Assembly (NCBI GenBank): GCA_024692905.1
Contig: JAILLY010000135.1
Span: forward strand, 1-64,000
Source: Lachnospiraceae bacterium
Lineage (GTDB): Bacteria; Bacillota; Clostridia; Lachnospirales; Lachnospiraceae
Direction: 5' to 3'
Length of the DNA stretch: 64,000 nt
The first letter of the stretch is position 1. Each line of letters opens with the position of its first letter. The notes beneath the pieces are model-generated. The model was not told the origin of the DNA. It ran no database searches and saw only the letters and a list, made by a program, of their open reading frames with translations. Below, one piece after another: positions 40,046 to 47,711 of this stretch. A program made the translations under genes and the position numbers.

Positions 40046-40652
40046 TTCTGAATACTCCGAATACCTTACCTACTATCATACAGTCTTTGACGATTATCGG
40101 ATCCATGTTGTCATTTTCGGGCTGGAGCCTTATGTGATCGGCTTCCTTATAGAAAGTCTTAACGGTTGCGGAATCATCGATAAGAGCTACAACAACATCT
40201 CCGTTATGTGCAGTGCTGCAGCATTCGACAAATATCTGATCCCCGTCCATGATACCTATATTGATCATACTGTCGCCCTTGACGTTGAGGACGAATACCT
40301 CGCTGTTTGGAACAATGTCCATGGGCAGAGGAAAATATCCGTTTATGTTCTGCTCGGCAAGTATGGGTGTTCCTGCGGCAACCTGACCTACAACAGGTAT
40401 GCTGGTGAGTTCCTGACGTACCGTCTGGAAACTGTCGTCGATTATCTCGATCGCCCTTGGCTTTGCGGGATCACGTCTTATATATCCGTTCTTCTCGAGA
40501 GTTTCGAGGTGGGCATGGACCGAAGAGGTGGAACGAAGCTTTACCGCATCGCATATTTCCCTGACTGCGGGAGGATATCCGCGCTTAAGGGTCACTTCCT
40601 TGATATAGTCGAGTATTTCCTGCTGTTTGGCGGTTATCTTACCGTATGCCAT
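40038..40652 (-). CDS. lexA: LexA repressor
   Basis: 204 residues from ATG 40652 (MAYGKITAKQQEILDYIKE), with AGGAGGAATC just upstream; the frame is open for another 40 codons without a site. Winged helix with GYPPAVREICDAVKLRSTSSVHAHL; autocleavage bond Ala-Gly in VAAGTP; catalytic Ser in KGDSMI and Lys in SATVKTF. LexA boxes lie in its own promoter and in the yneA-like promoter 1.8 kb away. Confidence 0.97.
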   Translation of the reverse strand: MAYGKITAKQQEILDYIKEVTLKRGYPPAVREICDAVKLRSTSSVHAHLETLEKNGYIRRDPAKPRAIEIIDDSFQTVRQELTSIPVVGQVAAGTPILAEQNINGYFPLPMDIVPNSEVFVLNVKGDSMINIGIMDGDQIFVECCSTAHNGDVVVALIDDSATVKTFYKEADHIRLQPENDNMDPIIVKDCMIVGKVFGVFRRM

Positions 40653-40676
40653 ATGATTCCTCCTTGTCTGGATATG

Positions 40677-40730
40677 CAAACTTATGTTCTGTATCACAAT
40701 CAGTATATCATGCCGTGACCGAAAATGCAA
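40677..40730 (-). promoter_or_regulatory. lexA promoter with LexA box
   Basis: On the - strand TTGCAT (40730-40725), 17 bases, TATACT (40707-40702). A LexA box AGAACATAAGTTTG covers 40690-40677 downstream of the -10. A weaker copy (GGAATATATGTTTG, 40741-40728) overlaps the -35. Confidence 0.7.
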
Positions 40731-40853
40731 ACATATATTCCGAAAAACTGTTCGGGTCCCGTTTATCAACATTTGTATTGCATGAACCGCAAAAATTATG
40801 TATTGTTAATATGTCGGGGAAAACTTCCCCAGATCACGAAGGAGGATAATCTG

Positions 40854-42275
40854 ATGGAGAAATTTTTTAAGCTCAAGGAAAACGGTACTAACGTAAGGAC
40901 CGAGATCATCGCGGGACTTACAACTTTCATGACAATGGCTTACATCATTGCCCTGAATCCCAATCTGCTTACGAATTTTGATGTGGGTTCACCGCTGTGG
41001 AACGGTGTTTTCATGGCAACCTGTATTGCATCCGCCGTTGGTACGGTGTGTATGGCACTTTATGCGAACAAGCCGTTCGCAATGGCACCCGGAATGGGAC
41101 TTAACAGTTTCTTTGCCATAGTCGTTACCAATATAGTAGCCATCACCGGACTTTCATATGTTGAATCGTTCCAGGCGGCATTATGCATCATCCTTTTGGA
41201 AGGTATTATTTTCCTTATCTTATCGCTTCTTAATATCAGAGAGAAGATCGTTAAGGCCATCCCGCTCGGGATCAGGCTCGGTATCGCACCGTCCATAGGT
41301 CTTATGCTAATGAACATAGGATTCGGTTCCAACGTGGGCATTTATGACGGAGAGGGAAATCCTCATTATGTAATGGCTGATTTCTTCGGATCGCTTACCC
41401 CCAAGCTTCTCAAGGATTCAATGGGTGAAAGCTACGGGACCATGGTCCTTACGGTAGTCACGATGTTCATAGGCCTGTTTGCGATAATCATCCTTGCGCA
41501 CAAGGGTATCAAGGCGGCGGTCCTTCTGGGAATGCTCATTGCATCCGTTGTATACTGGATAGGTGAGGCTCTGTTCCTCGGTATCAATCCGTTTGCGGCA
41601 CTTTCAAATGCAACATTTGTTCCTCCTTTCGGAGATATGGTATCCACGACGCTGTTTAAGTTTAATTTCGGCGGATTTGTACAGATAGGATGGTTTACGA
41701 TCATAACGTTGATAGTAACCTTCTGTATCATAGATATGTTTGATACGATCGGAACTTTGGTAGGTACTGCATCAAGGGCCGGTATGGTTGACAAAGAAGG
41801 CAACATGCCCAACATGCGTGAGGCACTCAGTTCCGATGCGGTAGGTACCTTGGTCGGATCCTGCACAGGTACTTCAACGGTTACGACCTTTATCGAGTCG
41901 GCTTCGGGCGTTGAGGCAGGCGGAAGGACAGGACTTACGGCCATAACGACCGGCGTTATGTTCCTCCTGTGCATCTTCCTTGCACCTATAGCAGGAATAA
42001 TCCCCGCGGCTGCAACATCTTCGGCACTCATATATGTAGGTATCCTTATGCTTCAGGGACTTAGGGAAGTTAAGTTTGATGATATCTCCCAGTGTGTACC
42101 GGTATTCATCATGCTTATCGCAATGCCGATCTCGAGTTCGATCGGACATGGCATAGGTCTCGCTCTGATATCATATGTTATCATTAAACTCTTCACCGGA
42201 AAGAAGGATGAGATATCAGCTCTTACCTACGTTTTATCTGCGATCTTCCTGATCAAGTTCTTCCTTGTAGCTTAA
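40854..42275 (+). CDS. NCS2/AzgA-family purine permease
   Basis: 473 residues, about 12-14 membrane segments. Characteristic segments are EIIAGLTTFMTMAYII, GMGLNSFFA, and DMFDTIGTLVGTASRAGM with GTSTVTTFIESASGVEAGGRTGLTA, typical of AzgA-like adenine/guanine/hypoxanthine transporters. ATG 40854 follows GAAGGAGG; the frame upstream is open but non-coding in character. A small hairpin (GGGGAA/TTCCCC, 40816-40829) lies in the leader; I see no purine riboswitch. Confidence 0.92.
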   Translation: MEKFFKLKENGTNVRTEIIAGLTTFMTMAYIIALNPNLLTNFDVGSPLWNGVFMATCIASAVGTVCMALYANKPFAMAPGMGLNSFFAIVVTNIVAITGLSYVESFQAALCIILLEGIIFLILSLLNIREKIVKAIPLGIRLGIAPSIGLMLMNIGFGSNVGIYDGEGNPHYVMADFFGSLTPKLLKDSMGESYGTMVLTVVTMFIGLFAIIILAHKGIKAAVLLGMLIASVVYWIGEALFLGINPFAALSNATFVPPFGDMVSTTLFKFNFGGFVQIGWFTIITLIVTFCIIDMFDTIGTLVGTASRAGMVDKEGNMPNMREALSSDAVGTLVGSCTGTSTVTTFIESASGVEAGGRTGLTAITTGVMFLLCIFLAPIAGIIPAAATSSALIYVGILMLQGLREVKFDDISQCVPVFIMLIAMPISSSIGHGIGLALISYVIIKLFTGKKDEISALTYVLSAIFLIKFFLVA

Positions 42276-42325
42276 GGATCGCATCCGGATATCGCGTGTA
42301 ATTTAATCGGTGACGATTATATACA

Positions 42326-42362
42326 GACCCGTTATGTATTTGATGCATAACGGGTCTTTTTT
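42326..42362 (+). terminator. Terminator after the purine permease
   Basis: 11-base stem GACCCGTTATG/CATAACGGGTC (42326-42336 and 42346-42356) followed by six T. Confidence 0.92.
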
Positions 42363-42412
42363 GCACCTTGATGACCGGCAGAAAAAATGTTCGATTTTTA
42401 TAATAAACAGTA

Positions 42413-42460
42413 TTGACATTCCGAAAGAATGTTCGTATAATGAATGCAAACAGGTGTTCG
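42413..42460 (+). promoter_or_regulatory. SOS promoter: perfect consensus with two LexA boxes
   Basis: TTGACA (42413-42418), 17 bases, TATAAT (42436-42441). A LexA box CGAAAGAATGTTCG (42422-42435) fills the spacer and a second, CAAACAGGTGTTCG (42447-42460), covers the transcript start. Half sites ATGTTCGATTT flank both sides (around 42387 and 42467). Confidence 0.85.
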
Positions 42461-42492
42461 TAACTAATGTTCGATTTCGGGGAGTGATCAGT

Positions 42493-42873
42493 ATGAACAG
42501 CAGAAGTATTAACAGAAATGAATATGTTAGGATGGTATGCATCAGGAGAAGGAAGCAGGTCAGGCGTAATTACAGGATACTGTTTTTATCATGTCTTTTG
42601 ATCGCATTTATACTCATTGTATCGGGAACGAGTTTTACGTTCGCCAAGTCAAGGACTGACAGCGATGCAAGGGTTAAGAGGTTTAAATCCGTTGTTATAT
42701 CAAGCGGCGACACGCTCACTTCGATATCCGGGGAGTATTACTCGGATGAATGGTCTGATATGAGCTGTTATATGCATGAGGTGGAGGTCATAAATCATCT
42801 TGATGAGGATGATGTGCTTATCGCCGGGAACTGGCTTACCGTACCGTATTATACCGAGGTTTCGTCCCTGTGA
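42493..42873 (+). CDS. YneA-like SOS cell-division inhibitor (TM + LysM)
   Basis: 126 residues from ATG 42493 with GGGGAG upstream. A basic N-terminus (RRRKQVRRNYR) precedes one membrane helix (about 28-49), then a LysM-like domain (VVISSGDTLTSISGEYYSDEWSDMSCYMHEVEVIN to the end, TVPYY). Bacillus YneA has the same TM plus LysM layout, lies next to lexA, and blocks division during the SOS response. The two LexA boxes support the same role. Sequence identity with YneA was judged from architecture only. Confidence 0.75.
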   Translation: MNSRSINRNEYVRMVCIRRRKQVRRNYRILFLSCLLIAFILIVSGTSFTFAKSRTDSDARVKRFKSVVISSGDTLTSISGEYYSDEWSDMSCYMHEVEVINHLDEDDVLIAGNWLTVPYYTEVSSL

Positions 42874-42915
42874 ATTCTCCGGCACGGGGATGATGACATA
42901 TATTTGTTCCACACG

Positions 42916-42957
42916 GGCGCATCTGATCCCCTCACGATGCGCCTGCTTTTTATTTTT
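42916..42957 (+). terminator. Terminator after the yneA-like gene
   Basis: Stem GGCGCATC/GATGCGCC (42916-42923 and 42936-42943) followed by TGCTTTTTATTTTT, in the gap to the convergent recombinase gene. Confidence 0.8.
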
Positions 42958-44011
42958 CTCTGAGTTTTACTGCATTAGCTGCAGCCCTTAAACGGTTTTG
43001 ATCCTGAGCCGCATAATGCTTTCTGGTAGTATTTACATCTTTATGTCCGAGCACATCGGCGACCAGATAGATGTCACCTGTTTCATTATAAAGGCTTGTT
43101 CCGTATGTACTCCTTAATTTATGCGGAGTGATCTTTTTAAGCGTGGTAACCGTTTTTGCATATTTTTTAACTATATTTTCGATCGACCTGACTGCAAGGC
43201 GTTTATTTTGCAGCGACAGAAATAATGCCTGTTCATGACCGGCCTCAGGGATTATATGGTTTCTTTCTTCAAGATATTCCCTGAGTACACCTTCGACCTC
43301 ATCGCCGAAATATACAATCTGTTCATATCCGCCCTTGCGTTTTATGAGTATTCCGTTGTTCTTAAAATCAACATCATTTATATCAAGACCTACGCACTCC
43401 GAAACACGGATACCCGTTCCTAACAGAAGCGTTATAAGCGCAAGGTCCCTCAATTTGGTTTTTTTATGGAATTCAAGCTGCTTTTTTGTCAGATTTTCGC
43501 CGTTTTCTATGTTATCGAGAAGGCGTGCAACCTCATCAATATCAAGACGTATTATTTCCTTTTCGTGAAGTTTGGGCATCTGAACGAGAACTGCGGGATT
43601 GTTGGTGATCCTTTCGGTTCTGTAGAAGAAGTTATACATACTTCTTAACGAAGCAAGTTTACGCTGTTTTCCGCGTTCGTCATTTGTGAATTCTTCCCCG
43701 TTTTTAACGTAATATGACAGATAATCCATATATTCGTTTATATCGACGGGTTTGATCATATCAAGGATTTCGATACTCATATCGTTTACTGGCGTCTTTT
43801 TGCATACAGGATTTGCTTCATGAAGGTATTCAAAGAATATCCTGAGATCATATGCATAAGCTATCCGCGTCCTTGTTGAGGTCGTGTCTTTGATACCGAG
43901 GAAAAATTCACGGCAAAAGGATGGGAGAGTAGCAGTGAGTTCCCTTAATTTTGTCGTATTGTTTATGTCGTTTTGTTCGTGATAATCCCTGTATTTATTT
44001 GGCGTTGCCAT
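42950..44011 (-). CDS. XerS-like tyrosine recombinase
   Basis: 353 residues. An N-terminal SAM-like core-binding domain is followed by the catalytic domain with the full set: GTGIRVSE (Arg), KRKGG (Lys), TPHKLRSTYGT (HxxR), GHKD (His) and TRKHYA (Tyr nucleophile). Length and N-terminal layout (LPSFCREFF, YAYDLRIFFEYL, ILDMIKPVDINEYMDYLSYY) recall XerS of streptococci, a single recombinase that serves its own nearby dif site. It is transcribed behind ttcA. The adjacent inovirus has no integrase and sits in a dif-like repeat, so this is the prime candidate for its recombinase. GGAGAAATAAA precedes the ATG. Confidence 0.85.
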   Translation of the reverse strand: MATPNKYRDYHEQNDINNTTKLRELTATLPSFCREFFLGIKDTTSTRTRIAYAYDLRIFFEYLHEANPVCKKTPVNDMSIEILDMIKPVDINEYMDYLSYYVKNGEEFTNDERGKQRKLASLRSMYNFFYRTERITNNPAVLVQMPKLHEKEIIRLDIDEVARLLDNIENGENLTKKQLEFHKKTKLRDLALITLLLGTGIRVSECVGLDINDVDFKNNGILIKRKGGYEQIVYFGDEVEGVLREYLEERNHIIPEAGHEQALFLSLQNKRLAVRSIENIVKKYAKTVTTLKKITPHKLRSTYGTSLYNETGDIYLVADVLGHKDVNTTRKHYAAQDQNRLRAAANAVKLREK

Positions 44012-44093
44012 TTTATTTCTCCATATTTCATCATTAAAGATGACAAAAACAGCAATATATGTATTATGGTCAGTACACTACCCTGTTAAAAAA

Positions 44094-44828
44094 TTAACGA
44101 ACCGGTAAGACCTTTTCGTTCCATCCCTGTAATCCGGAATTGACTATAGCTGTAAACATACGCTCCCTGACACCGGGATTTTCATGTTCGAGTGCCTTTA
44201 ACAGGTTTTTGGCATATTCCCGCTTCGTGTTACCGTCGGCCGGACACGGACTTTTACATACAGGAAGGTTCATTTTGTTTGTAAAACCTACGACGTCGGC
44301 TTCTTTAACATATAATAAAGGCCTGATGACCGTAAGGTCCGTACGGTCAAGATATGTTCTGGGAGAAAAAGTATGGAACCGGCCCTCGTAGATCAGCGAT
44401 AAAAGCATCGTTTCAACAACGTCATCTTTATGATGCGCATAGGCTACCTTATTGCATCCGATTTTCTTTATATGTTCATTAAGAGCTCCCTTTCGCATTT
44501 TCGCGCATAAAGAACATGGATTTGTCTCCATACGGTCCTCAAAAACGATTTTAGCGATCTGTGTAGGGATAATTGTATATTCGACATCAAGAAAATCGCA
44601 TAGAGAGCGAATCGGATCGAGGATAAGATTATTGAAGCCAAGATCGACCGTAACGGCATATATCTCAAAATGTCTGGGATAAAATCTTTTAAGTGAGTTT
44701 AGCGCATATAAAAGGGTAAGTGAATCTTTACCGCCTGAAATGCCTATGGCGATCCTGTCGCCTTCATCTATCATTGAATAATCATCCACGGCCTTTCGGA
44801 CGTAGCTAAGCAAGCGTTTGAGCTCCAT
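44094..44828 (-). CDS. ttcA: TtcA-type tRNA thiolation enzyme
   Basis: 244 residues of the PP-loop ATPase superfamily. SGGKDSLTLLYAL is the ATP pyrophosphatase loop; CSLC and CKSPCPADGNTKR supply cysteines for the iron-sulphur cluster; AHHKDDVVETMLLSL is conserved in the TtcA/TilS group. It is likely to thiolate a tRNA cytidine, though other TtcA-like enzymes modify other positions. The upstream region now contains the left end of the prophage: a native -10 TATACT lies at 44855-44850, and the phage promoter at 44933-44905 points at this gene. Confidence 0.87.
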   Translation of the reverse strand: MELKRLLSYVRKAVDDYSMIDEGDRIAIGISGGKDSLTLLYALNSLKRFYPRHFEIYAVTVDLGFNNLILDPIRSLCDFLDVEYTIIPTQIAKIVFEDRMETNPCSLCAKMRKGALNEHIKKIGCNKVAYAHHKDDVVETMLLSLIYEGRFHTFSPRTYLDRTDLTVIRPLLYVKEADVVGFTNKMNLPVCKSPCPADGNTKREYAKNLLKALEHENPGVRERMFTAIVNSGLQGWNEKVLPVR

Positions 44829-44858
44829 GTTATAAATACCTGTAAAACCAGTATAAAC

Positions 44859-44886
44859 AATTCGTTAAAGTTGTCTTTTACGCATA
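44859..44886. repeat. attL, dif-like 28-bp site
   Basis: Read on the - strand: arm TATGCGTAAAA, centre GACAAC, arm TTTAACGAATT. The arms are inverted repeats at 8 of 11 positions. The centre is identical to that in attR, as strand exchange requires; differences lie only in the arms. The first arm resembles the XerC arm of E. coli dif at 7-8 of 11 positions. Confidence 0.8.
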
Positions 44887-44896
44887 GTTCACTACC
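44886..44896 (-). promoter_or_regulatory. Segment A, candidate antiterminator arm
   Basis: GGTAGTGAACT on the - strand, at the predicted 5' end of RNA made from the promoter at 44933-44905. It is the exact complement of segment B at 53956-53946 and nearly identical to segment C, but can only join them in one RNA when the phage is circular. Confidence 0.6.
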
Positions 44897-44904
44897 TGAT
44901 TCAA

Positions 44905-44933
44905 ATTATAGTACCCTATCTTCAAAATGTCAA
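44905..44933 (-). promoter_or_regulatory. Perfect consensus promoter at the prophage left end, facing outward
   Basis: On the - strand TTGACA (44933-44928), exactly 17 bases, TATAAT (44910-44905). In the prophage it faces ttcA and the recombinase gene through attL. In the excised circle it faces the ssb-coat-pIII-zot-rep operon through attP. No promoter of similar quality was seen directly upstream of ssb in the integrated form. Confidence 0.85.
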
Positions 44934-45868
44934 CACAAAAACACAAAATATTCCAAACACAAGACCATCTGTAAATTATCAGACAAAAAGATCCAGCTTC
45001 GAAGCCATTGTCAGACAATACATTAAATTCTGTCGGAATTGATACTTCATGATCATTGATCACTATATATATGTCGTAGTCCATATATATATTAATAATA
45101 TAATAATATACATGTTTCGGATCACGTGATTTATAATATGTTATTTTCGACAACCCTACTTGAAAACGCGCCCCATTCTATTTTACTTCGCGCCCTGATA
45201 AGATTTGAGCCCAATATTTCTCTCCGTTAAAAAAATGAATAAAAAATTGAACATATAAACAGAAATAAACCCCTTATCAAGACTTAAAACTCTTCCTAAC
45301 GTAAATGTGAAGACAGCATTATCCTTTACAAACATGGCATGAACTAATCCCTGATTCAAAATGCATTATTCCTGATAGACCAAAAGAAAAACACTTAAGA
45401 AACTTGATGCAATCATGAACAAATCTCCTTCGAGGTCGAATTGGTCATTCCCTTCGCTGCACCTGATATAAACAACGAAATTAAAAAAATAAATTTCTAA
45501 AAAAAAACAATTAGGTCGACACCGGTTACCTTTAAGCACCTGTGTGATAATGTTTGTTCGCCATAGTGTCGATTATTTCCAATCTTGTCATATACCCCCT
45601 TTGGTGGCTAATGTTTGCTTCCATTAGACCATCTTTGAGCGCGTCAATTTCGTAGATATAACGATATTAGAAATATCGTCATATCTTCTGCATTGACACT
45701 ATTACTATGCTTCTATTCCCATAATAGATTGTTAAAACTGTCGGTAACTCAGGGTAGCAGAATATACAGTTTTCACAATCTTGTTTCAAATATACTCTTC
45801 TCTCCGTTACTACAGATAGTCGAATGTCAAAACGCAACATTAATCAGCCACCAAAGGAGGTATGGACA
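44934..45868. other. Divergent control region of the prophage, no convincing gene
   Basis: About 930 very AT-rich bases between the outward promoter and the first + strand gene. It holds an AT hairpin (45065-45073/45082-45090), a 10-bp palindrome ATCACGTGAT (45121-45130), a stepped dyad at 45655-45685 (ACGATATT/AATATCGT inside GATAT/ATATC) and TTGACA at 45694 without a good -10. Two similar blocks TAATGTTTG occur near 45548 and 45609. It may contain the replication origin, operators or the + strand promoter; none can be fixed by eye. A 91-codon open frame on the - strand here overlaps the promoter and attL and looks fortuitous. Confidence 0.5.
45655..45685. repeat. Stepped inverted repeat in the prophage control region
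   Basis: Inner arms ACGATATT (45661-45668) and AATATCGT (45672-45679), outer arms GATAT (45655-45659) and ATATC (45681-45685). Possible operator or origin hairpin upstream of the + strand genes. Confidence 0.6.
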
Positions 45869-46162
45869 ATGACAAGATTGGAAATTAATGCAATCGAAAC
45901 TAAGGCGAACAAGAACAACATTCTCACACAGGTAAAGGTAACCGGCATCGACCTTGATTCCTTAAGGAATCTAACAGGTGAAGCAAAGGAAATAACCATA
46001 ACATTCAACCTTGAAGAAGATTATGATTACAACAAGTTCCTTAAGATCTTTTGGTCAAAAAGCATCAGGAAAAATGCAAAAAACCTGAATCAGGCATTAG
46101 ATCAAGCCGTAAAGGACAACGCTATCATCTACATTTACGATAAGGAAGATAAGCCCCGATAA
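45869..46162 (+). CDS. Unknown phage cargo protein, 97 residues
   Basis: Starts MTRLEINAIETKANKNN with AAAGGAGGT 7 bases upstream, a near-ideal site. The protein is a mix of beta-prone and Lys/Asn/Asp-rich segments, without membrane helix, signal peptide or cysteine. No family recognised. It opens the + strand gene row and its stop lies inside a hairpin (46151-46169). Confidence 0.7.
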   Translation: MTRLEINAIETKANKNNILTQVKVTGIDLDSLRNLTGEAKEITITFNLEEDYDYNKFLKIFWSKSIRKNAKNLNQALDQAVKDNAIIYIYDKEDKPR

Positions 46163-46169
46163 GGGGCTT
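46151..46169 (+). terminator. Hairpin after the first cargo gene
   Basis: Stem AAGCCCC/GGGGCTT with loop GATAA, beginning within the last codons of the gene. Only a weak T run follows. Confidence 0.5.
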
Positions 46170-46278
46170 ATTCCTATATATTCAATTTTTTAATAAACAC
46201 ATTTTTTCGCACTACGAGAAAGGAGGATAAAAAAGCGAAAATAACAAATCACCTACCAAAATCGAAAGGAGAAACAAA

Positions 46279-47079
46279 ATGGATAAGATCAAATTCGCTA
46301 TGGAAATAGCAAAGAAAGTAAATGGAGAAGTTAAAGAAGTTGAAAAAAACAACGGGATCAAGTTAATAGGTATTTCGATCAAGAACGATAGTAACATATA
46401 TCCTACTATCTACATTGATCAGATGTATGAGGATGACATGAGTATTGATGAAGCTGCTAAAGCAGTTCTTAAGACATATGAGGAGAAGAAAACACCTGAT
46501 TTCGGAGACCTGATATGGATTGAGGACTTCAACGAAGCCAAGAAGCATCTTCGTGCAAGACTTTATAACGATACTACATATGCGGAGGTATATAAACACG
46601 CACCATATCCATTCGATGATCTGATAATCATACCTTATATAGAGATAATCAGTGGAGAAGCATGTACTAAAGTAACAAAAAATCTGCTTAAGCATTGGAA
46701 CGTATCTGCTGAAGAAGTAATAAAGATAGCAGAAGCAAACAGTTCTGAAGAGGTTGAGATACTTACAATGAGATCAGCACTTATGCAGATGGGAATATCA
46801 GGCGATCTACTTCCTGAAGAGGATGAAATACAATTATGGATAGCAACAACCAAAGACCATCAGAACGGAGCATATGCGATAATCGCAAAATTGGAGTCAC
46901 TCAGAAAAGATTTGAACGAAGGAGAAGTCATATATGTACTTCCTTCATCAATACATGAAGTACTCTTTACAAAGGTCGGAGATAAAGAGGAAATGGATAA
47001 AATGGTAAAGGATGTAAACGAAACATGTTTAAATCCTTTAGATGTACTCTCCGATCACGCATATAAAATCTTACCTTAA
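46279..47079 (+). CDS. DUF5688-like protein
   Basis: 266 residues starting MDKIKFAMEIAKKVNGEVKEV, with AAAGGAGAAAC upstream. The pattern of an N-terminal helix, IDQMYEDDMSIDEAAKAVLKTYEE, NDTTYAEVYKHAPYPFDDLIIIPYI and a closing LVLP-like strand with ILSDHVYKY-type end (here VLSDHAYKILP) matches DUF5688 proteins frequent in Clostridia and their mobile elements. Function unknown. About 60 bases upstream lies a second strong ribosome site (AAAGGAGG, 46220-46227) without a start codon, perhaps a relic of a lost small gene. Confidence 0.75.
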   Translation: MDKIKFAMEIAKKVNGEVKEVEKNNGIKLIGISIKNDSNIYPTIYIDQMYEDDMSIDEAAKAVLKTYEEKKTPDFGDLIWIEDFNEAKKHLRARLYNDTTYAEVYKHAPYPFDDLIIIPYIEIISGEACTKVTKNLLKHWNVSAEEVIKIAEANSSEEVEILTMRSALMQMGISGDLLPEEDEIQLWIATTKDHQNGAYAIIAKLESLRKDLNEGEVIYVLPSSIHEVLFTKVGDKEEMDKMVKDVNETCLNPLDVLSDHAYKILP

Positions 47080-47101
47080 ACGGTAGGTGATAAATGTTGC
47101 A

Positions 47102-47135
47102 GACCGTACCCGGCTATGCTGGGTGCGGTCATTTT
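47102..47135 (+). terminator. Terminator after the DUF5688 gene
   Basis: Stem GACCGTACCC/GGGTGCGGTC (47102-47111 and 47121-47130, one G-T pair) followed by ATTTTG. Confidence 0.65.
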
Positions 47136-47154
47136 GCGTAGAAAGGAGGAAAAA

Positions 47155-47424
47155 ATGGATAAGTCATACAAAAAAGTCACAAAAAAACCATTAGATATAC
47201 ACTATCTACCTGATCAAGATAGTAAATATGACATGCAACCGTCATTTACATTCAATGGACAGAGATATTGGCTTAAAGACTTCATACGAGCACATAATAA
47301 CGTATGGATCAATGACAGTACGTTTCCAAGTTACATAGATGCATACCAAGCCAATGAATATCATTTTCCGTTATATCTTCAAATACATGATAATGAAACA
47401 TTGGATGTATGGATATATGCATAG
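47155..47424 (+). CDS. Unknown phage cargo protein, 89 residues
   Basis: ATG 47155 follows GAAAGGAGGAAAA. The core SFTFNGQRYWLKDFIRAHNNVWI and FPSYIDAYQANEYHFPLYLQI is aromatic-rich and has the look of a small folded cytoplasmic protein. I recall similar short proteins from clostridial plasmids and integrative elements, but can name no family. Hairpins stand on both sides of the gene. Confidence 0.65.
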   Translation: MDKSYKKVTKKPLDIHYLPDQDSKYDMQPSFTFNGQRYWLKDFIRAHNNVWINDSTFPSYIDAYQANEYHFPLYLQIHDNETLDVWIYA

Positions 47425-47436
47425 ATTAAGCGGATG

Positions 47437-47462
47437 AGCGGGCACCCTAAAGGGTACCCGCT
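47437..47462 (+). terminator. Hairpin after the 89-residue cargo gene
   Basis: Stem AGCGGGCACCC/GGGTACCCGCT with a TAAA loop and one mismatch; no T run, so termination is uncertain. Confidence 0.45.
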
Positions 47463-47489
47463 GCACCGCGTACAAACAAAGGAGGAAAC

Positions 47490-47699
47490 ATGGACATAAT
47501 AGCAACAAATGTAGGTTACAGAGAACTTGATCGTATAGCAAGATTTATAGATGAAATCAACAAAGGAAAAGAAACATTTAACAACATCGTTGAAAATAAT
47601 TCATTTGTAATAATCTCATACGATCTCAAGTATGATGATGTAGTCATTATGACAGAAGGTAATAACTACTATCCTGCCGATCTTGACATAGAATATTAA
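47490..47699 (+). CDS. Unknown phage cargo protein, 69 residues
   Basis: MDIIATNVGYRELDRIARFIDE, with AAAGGAGGAAAC upstream. Acidic, no membrane segment. It is followed 12 bases later by the next gene, the only directly linked pair in this row. Family not recognised. Confidence 0.6.
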   Translation: MDIIATNVGYRELDRIARFIDEINKGKETFNNIVENNSFVIISYDLKYDDVVIMTEGNNYYPADLDIEY

Positions 47700-47711
47700 G
47701 GAGGAAAAAAC

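Noticed and set aside
40731-40853. Purine riboswitch before the purine permease
   Set aside because: The conserved purine aptamer core is not visible; only a small GGGGAA/TTCCCC hairpin without a T run is present.
42950-44011. The tyrosine recombinase as the phage's own integrase
   Set aside because: It lies outside the att repeats, behind ttcA, has host-like base composition and XerS-like length, so it is more likely a host Xer protein.
44878-45153. 91-codon open frame on the - strand at the left end of the prophage
   Set aside because: It starts at TTG without a proper ribosome site, runs through the consensus promoter and attL, and has no recognisable protein features.
47102-47130. The hairpins between cargo genes as integron-type attC sites
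   Set aside because: They lack attC core sites and bulged bases, and no integron integrase is present; simple terminators fit better.
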